From the NCBI RefSeq assembly GCF_000372445.1, contig NZ_AQUY01000002.1:213561-277560 (forward strand): a stretch of DNA of 64,000 nt, in the 5' to 3' direction. Origin of the DNA: Corynebacterium ulceribovis DSM 45146. GTDB taxonomy: Bacteria > Actinomycetota > Actinomycetes > Mycobacteriales > Mycobacteriaceae. The notes beneath the pieces were generated by a model, which was given only the letters and a program-made list of their open reading frames with translations, made no database searches and was not told where the DNA came from. The translations under genes were made by a program, and so were the position numbers. Positions 60,776 to 64,000 of this stretch are shown piece after piece; position 1 is the first letter of the stretch, and each line of letters opens with the position of its first letter.

Positions 60776-61600
60776 CTACTCCACATAGTCGACGAAAATC
60801 GGAGTGAACATTTCTGTCGGTTCGCCGGCATCAAGGCCATACTCTGCTGCAAGCTGAGCCCGCCGGGCAGCATGGTCATAGGTGCTGCTATTGACATCCA
60901 AGTAGGACGTGCCGTGCTCGGTTTCGGTGGTCAAGGTAAGGAAGCCGAGCACAATGTCAATCGACATTTTCTTCAGGCCCTCAAGATTGCTGGCCGACTG
61001 CGGATTAACTCCGTAGAAAGCGCCAAGCGTATTCGGCAGCGCGAACATCGGCAGCACCGTGCCGTAAATCGTAAACAGCAAGTCCTGGCTACTAATATTC
61101 GGCCGGAACACCCCGGCCTCTTGGCCAAGCAGCAGCACCCGGTCCAAGTTAATGCTCGGGGTCGTCGGAGTAGTCATCGCCGTAATATCCGTCAAATCCA
61201 AAACGCTGTTGACGTTTTCGGTGATGACCAGGCGGACACAGTCGCTATTTTCCTGGAAACAATCAAACAGCAACGACACCAGCTGTTTGACGGCGTCGAC
61301 CGGCCGGTCAGTGTCCGGTTCCAGAACCTCTGCTGGCGGGGTGAGAGTATGCACCGCGTGAATCAAGGCAGCTCGATACAGCCCAACCTTGTCCGTGAAG
61401 TGATAGTGCAGCATGCGCTTGGAGACATTGGAGGCTTCCGCAATGTCACTGAGCTTGGTGTCAGTGAAACCCTTCTCAGCGAAAATGCCAATGGCCGCGG
61501 CGAGGACAGCTTCTTTTTCTTCAGCTGCGGACCGAGCACGGACGCTTCGGTCGGCGTCGTCCGGGCTTTCAATATGTGAGGTCTTGTCGCGGTGCGGCAT
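60776..61600 (-). CDS. TetR/AcrR-family regulator
   Basis: A 274-residue regulator with an N-terminal HTH (AAIGIFAEKGFTDTKLSDIAEASNVSKRMLHYHFTDKVGLYRAALIHAV, about residues 27-75) and a long ligand-binding domain ending in an unusual C-terminal extension (ARRAQLAAEYGLDAGEPTEMFTPIFVDYVE). At 274 residues it is longer than most TetR proteins. ATG 61600 behind GGGAGGGCCA is preferred over 61675. It stands alone, 20 bases from the membrane EEP gene on the same strand; the target is unknown. Confidence 0.88.
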   Translation of the reverse strand: MPHRDKTSHIESPDDADRSVRARSAAEEKEAVLAAAIGIFAEKGFTDTKLSDIAEASNVSKRMLHYHFTDKVGLYRAALIHAVHTLTPPAEVLEPDTDRPVDAVKQLVSLLFDCFQENSDCVRLVITENVNSVLDLTDITAMTTPTTPSINLDRVLLLGQEAGVFRPNISSQDLLFTIYGTVLPMFALPNTLGAFYGVNPQSASNLEGLKKMSIDIVLGFLTLTTETEHGTSYLDVNSSTYDHAARRAQLAAEYGLDAGEPTEMFTPIFVDYVE

Positions 61601-61725
61601 TGGCCCTCCCTTGTATCTGCCTGCGATCACTGGGTGCGGATCTGACTTACATGCTAGCGGCGGAGTTTTGATCATTTGGGATTCGGGATAAACGGGGGTA
61701 GTGCATGGGCCCGTTGGCCGGTGGG

Positions 61726-61771
61726 CAGCACAAGAATTGGTCGCTGCGCAGCAGAAGAATTGGCCGCTGCG
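61726..61771 (+). repeat. Tandem 23-bp direct repeat ahead of mdh
   Basis: Two adjacent 23-base units, CAGCASAAGAATTGGYCGCTGCG, differ at two positions. The core AAGAATTGG recurs a third time at 61840-61848 just upstream of the mdh start. No open frame spans them. Confidence 0.7.
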
Positions 61772-61798
61772 CTACAGCCCGAACGTCAGTACAGTTGA

Positions 61799-62839
<1,041 letters not shown>

Positions 62840-62870
62840 TTCGCTTTTTGACGAAAACTTTGACAGTTGA

Positions 62871-62903
62871 GCCGTCAGTTCCCGTCGGGACTGGCGGCTT
62901 TTG
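62871..62903 (+). terminator. Terminator of mdh
   Basis: GCCGTCAGTTCCC and GGGACTGGCGGC arms (with one bulge and one G-T pair), CGTC loop, followed by TTTTG. Confidence 0.75.
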
Positions 62904-62958
62904 TCTCGATGGGGCAGGCCAACCACGGCCTTACTTATTCATTAGGGGCGTGACCATC

Positions 62959-62964
62959 TAAACT
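62959..62964 (+). promoter_or_regulatory. -10 element of a probable leaderless valS promoter
   Basis: TAAACT ends 7 bases before the GTG at 62972. Confidence 0.5.
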
Positions 62965-62971
62965 GGCCAGC

Positions 62972-64000
62972 GTGACCAACGTTCAGAACTCTGCCTCCGA
63001 AAACGTCAACCGCGCCGACCTCCTGCCAAAAAGCTGGGAGCCAAGCACCGTTGAACAGACGCTCTATGAAGGTTGGGTGAAGTCGGGCTACTTCACCGCC
63101 GACGTGGCTAGCAAGAAGCCACCATTCTCGATGGTGCTGCCACCGCCTAACGTCACTGGCCAGCTGCATATGGGACATGCCCTGGACCACACGATCATGG
63201 ATGTGATGGCCCGCCGGAAGCGGATGCAGGGCTTTGAAGTGTTGTGGCTACCGGGCATGGACCACGCTGGTATCGCCACTCAGACGAAGGTCGAAAAGCA
63301 GCTCAAGGACGAAACCGGCCAGGACCGGTACGACCTTGGCCGAGAGGCTTTCGTCAACAAGGTGTGGGACTGGAAGCACGAATATGGTGACAAGATCACC
63401 AACCAGATGCGCCTTATTGGTGACTCGCTGGACTGGAGCCGCGAACGATTCACCATGGACGATGGCCTGTCCCGTGCGGTGCAGACCATCTTTAAGGAAC
63501 TGTTTGACCGCGGGATGATCTACCGCGCGAACCGGTTGGTGAACTGGTCCCCAGTGCTGCAGACCGCGATTTCTGACATCGAAGTGAAATACGAAGATGT
63601 CGACGGCGAACTGGTGTCCATTCGCTACGGCTCCCTGAACGACGATGAACCACACGTTATTGTCGCCACCACCCGCGTGGAAACAATGCTTGGTGACGTT
63701 GCGGTGGCTGTCCACCCAGACGACGAACGCTACACCGACCTGATCGGTACCGAGCTGCCGCACCCATTCCTGGCAGACCGCACCATGGTTGTGGTCGCCG
63801 ATGACTATGTTGACCCAGAGTTCGGTACCGGCGCAGTGAAGATCACCCCAGCGCACGACCCGAATGACTTTGAACTGGGCCGCCGTCATGACCTGCCAAT
63901 GCCAACCATCATGGATGCCACCGGCAAGATTGCCGACACCGGCACCCAATTCGATGGCATGGACCGTTTCGAAGCCCGGGTGAAAGTGCGCGAAGCACTT
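62972..64000 (+). CDS. valS: Valyl-tRNA synthetase, 5' part cut by window edge
   Basis: Class Ia synthetase that charges tRNA-Val. The frame from GTG 62972 is open for 343 codons to the window edge. The HIGH signature appears in [17 protein letters not shown] near residue 60, followed by the [13 protein letters not shown] motif near residue 90. The CP1 editing domain begins around residue 220, with the conserved [19 protein letters not shown]. The KMSKS and C-terminal domains lie outside the window. Start chosen from the -10 spacing; an in-frame stop lies just upstream. Confidence 0.97.
   Translation, partial: MTNVQNSASENVNRADLLPKSWEPSTVEQTLYEGWVKSGYFTADVASKKPPFSMVLPPPNVTGQLHMGHALDHTIMDVMARRKRMQGFEVLWLPGMDHAGIATQTKVEKQLKDETGQDRYDLGREAFVNKVWDWKHEYGDKITNQMRLIGDSLDWSRERFTMDDGLSRAVQTIFKELFDRGMIYRANRLVNWSPVLQTAISDIEVKYEDVDGELVSIRYGSLNDDEPHVIVATTRVETMLGDVAVAVHPDDERYTDLIGTELPHPFLADRTMVVVADDYVDPEFGTGAVKITPAHDPNDFELGRRHDLPMPTIMDATGKIADTGTQFDGMDRFEARVKVREAL

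Overview
The window is a stretch of a Corynebacterium-type chromosome (Actinobacteria, mycolic-acid group). The evidence is moderately high GC, the paired clpP1-clpP2 genes followed by clpX, a cmrA-like mycolate reductase beside orn, a mycothiol-linked DsbA-fold protein beside pepN, ClgR- and SigH-like control sequences ahead of clpP1, and many genes whose start codon lies 6-7 bases after a TANNNT -10 hexamer, as in leaderless mycobacterial and corynebacterial genes. I cannot assign a species.

From memory of the Mycobacterium tuberculosis map, much of the window is conserved backbone. Bases 1-7317 follow Rv1330c-Rv1343c: pncB, clpS, DUF2017, P1 peptidase, rhomboid, murI, cyclic-nucleotide-phosphodiesterase-like MBL, rph, rdgB, DUF3817 and a small membrane protein, with mec-cysO-cysM missing. 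Bases 8501-13592 hold bcp, a DUF3618 protein and an L,D-transpeptidase (Rv2521/Rv2520c/Rv2518c-like). Bases 26836-28295 hold orn and cmrA (Rv2511/Rv2509-like). Bases 36569-64000 follow ssb, ettA, thioesterase, glbO, pepN, DsbA-like, rpiB, tig, clpP1, clpP2, clpX and valS (Rv2478c down to Rv2448c), with mdh added.

Accessory DNA sits between these blocks. (a) 9.4-11.9 kb: a secreted precursor with a hydrophobic, cysteine-bracketed C-terminus, a 44-residue membrane protein directly behind it, and an intact IS30-family element next to tRNA-Lys. (b) 13.6-16.9 kb: an ABC transporter operon whose ATPase carries an N-terminal PLDc_N-like membrane domain, with its own GntR/YtrA-type regulator and a clear dyad near the promoter. 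(c) 17-24.6 kb: a GNAT-AhpD pair and a five-gene metal-chelate, haem or siderophore transport operon (FecCD permease, ATPase, lipoprotein, two ABC-exporter-type half transporters) with a Fur/Zur-like palindrome over its -35. (d) 40.7-49.3 kb: a cassette inserted between glbO and pepN, made of an FAD/NAD(P)-binding protein coupled to the globin and, divergently, a complete Dpp-like ABC importer ending in a double AhpD-like protein, with palindromic operator-like sites between them.

Six tRNA genes are present: Leu(TAG), Lys(CTT), His(GTG), Arg(TCT), Gly(TCC) and Pro(TGG). I see no rRNA, CRISPR array or prophage. The best candidates for undescribed biology are the small secreted-peptide pair at 9.5-10.2 kb, the FAD-protein/globin/peptide-importer cassette, the Zur-like-controlled chelate operon, and the 1078-residue multi-domain exonuclease at 29.9-33.2 kb.
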